DNA of 64,000 nt. It comes from Prionace glauca (lineage: Eukaryota > Chordata > Chondrichthyes > Carcharhiniformes > Carcharhinidae). Both the position numbers and the translations under genes were made by a program. The stretch covers positions 23,607,538 to 23,671,537 of the forward strand of contig CM075760.1 of the NCBI GenBank assembly GCA_037974335.1, read 5' to 3'. The notes under the pieces were generated by a model. It saw only the letters and a list, made by a program, of their open reading frames with translations, was not told the origin of the DNA and searched no databases. Positions 62,935 to 64,000 of this stretch are shown piece after piece (the first letter of the stretch is position 1; every line of letters starts with the position of its first letter).

Positions 62935-63168
62935 TTTCCAAGATGATGCTGAAGTGTGGCGACTTCTTGCAAGCTGTGCCCAGCAAACCCTCTAATTCTA
63001 TCTTCTACTCGTTCTACACTTCTAAAACTTTATTCTAACTCTTATGACTGTAACACTGTATTCTGCATCCTCTCCTCTACGTAAGGTACCCTTTCTCTGT
63101 ACGGCACACAAGAAACAATACTTTTCACTGTATGTTAATACATTGACAATAATAAATCAAATCAGACA
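62935..63168 (+). mobile_element. SINE or truncated L2-like LINE tail
   Basis: TTCTCTGTACGGCACACAAG, ACAATACTTTTCACTGTATG and TTGACAATAATAAATCAAAT match the 3' end of the L2-like element at 20.7-20.8 kb. Confidence 0.65.
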
Positions 63169-63169
63169 A

Positions 63170-63812
63170 TGACTTTTGCAACTTTATCTGGGTGTTAATC
63201 CATCACAGCATTCCGCTCTCAAAACTTTATCTCAGATACAGTCCCACTTGCTGACATGGACATGTGAATCTTGCCTTGAGTGAGTGTCTTCAGTAATCAG
63301 CCAGCAACAAATCATTACGGAGCCCTGGCTTTTAACCCCTGAGTGGCCAGCACCCTGTGTCAGAGTCAAGCTTCTCCTCGGTTAATTAGCTCAAGCTGCT
63401 GCTTGGGTTCATCCAATTTATTCTTTGGCACATTGACCACCCAGCCTCAGTACATCAGAGAAGAATACAAGAGAGCTAAAATCTCTTGATTTTGAAGTAT
63501 TTTGCTATCCACTGGATCAAACTAAAGATTATAATGTACCATTCCTCGGGACCTTTATCAGAGATCCTTCATTATTAGAACAGTTTGTCTGAAATTACTG
63601 TTTCTCACACAAACAGAGAGACATGTAATAATTCAACTTGACAAGTTTTGGATGAAAATCCAGTCTTTCCAATATGATTATTGATTAATTATTTATAACT
63701 TAATCAAGGTTCATCAATTGTACAATAATCTGTTTCATGACTGGTTACTCCCTTCATAGTTTGATTCATATATGTGGTTAATAAATAAAACAAAATGAGC
63801 TATTTCATCACG
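63170..63812. other. Intergenic stretch, nothing recognised
   Basis: No gene or repeat ends seen. Confidence 0.4.
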
Positions 63813-64000
63813 TCGAGTCATAGAGGTTTACAACATGGAAACAGGCACTTCGGCCCAACTTGTCTATGGTGCCCTTTTTTTTAAACCCCTAAACTAATCC
63901 CAATTGCCTGCATTTGGCCCATATCCTTCTATACCCATCTTACCCATGTAACTATCTAAATGCTTTTTCAAAGACAACATTGTACCCGCCTCTACTACTA
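63813..64000 (-). mobile_element. CR1-like LINE 3' end, runs off right edge
   Basis: AGTCATAGAGGTTTACAACA, CGGCCCAACTTGTCTATGGT and CATTGTACCCGCCTCTACTA match the element at 41636. Confidence 0.8.

Overview
This is vertebrate genomic DNA, most likely from an elasmobranch (shark or ray). The case rests on three things: repeated CR1-like LINE 3' ends and tRNA-headed SINEs of the kind that fill shark genomes, clusters of intron-poor C2H2 zinc-finger genes, and T-cell-receptor alpha/delta-type V segments with 23-bp recombination signals. No species can be named from sequence alone. Gene calls come from reading frames, splice and RSS motifs, and family knowledge. No database search was run.

Layout. 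1-7.4 kb holds a divergent pair of C2H2 zinc-finger genes: ZNF-A on minus, running off the left edge, and ZNF-B on plus with 15 fingers. They lie either side of a CpG-rich CCAAT/GC-box/YY1 promoter at 2.4-3.0 kb. 7.4-16 kb is a retroelement graveyard with CR1-like LINEs (one with a twin-priming inversion), SINEs, a 52-bp minisatellite and a near-perfect 297-bp-arm foldback element flanked by a 12-bp target duplication. 16.5-19.5 kb carries four intact-looking tRNA genes (Arg-ACG, Gln-CTG, Asn-GTT and an intron-containing Ile-TAT). An L2-like LINE relic follows.

22-40 kb is the most striking part: an imperfect palindrome about 18 kb long, with arms of about 6 kb, built from TCR V segments. The left arm carries V1(+), V2(-), V3(+) and a leader-only V10(+). 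The right arm carries the mirror images V9(-), V8(+), V7(-) and V6(-). The spacer holds V4(+), which looks intact, and V5(-), which is broken. V3, V4 and V7 look usable. V3 and V7 have no leader intron. The V pseudogenes keep RSSs in various states, and a 15-bp CTCF-like motif is preserved beside V1 and V9. No D, J or C segment was seen.

40-64 kb returns to zinc-finger territory. ZNF-C (+, 11 fingers) follows a CpG promoter and an eight-copy minisatellite whose unit contains an AP-1 site. An inverted zinc-finger pseudogene lies at 53.3-54.1 kb. A second divergent pair, ZNF-D (-, 7 fingers) and ZNF-E (+, 13 fingers), is joined by a palindromic bidirectional promoter region. CR1-like LINEs of several ages, some nested, fill the rest.

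The zinc-finger genes share one design: a final exon whose original N-terminal fingers have usually decayed, with translation probably starting at an internal Met-x-Lys-Pro. Nothing in the window looks bacterial, viral or CRISPR-like.
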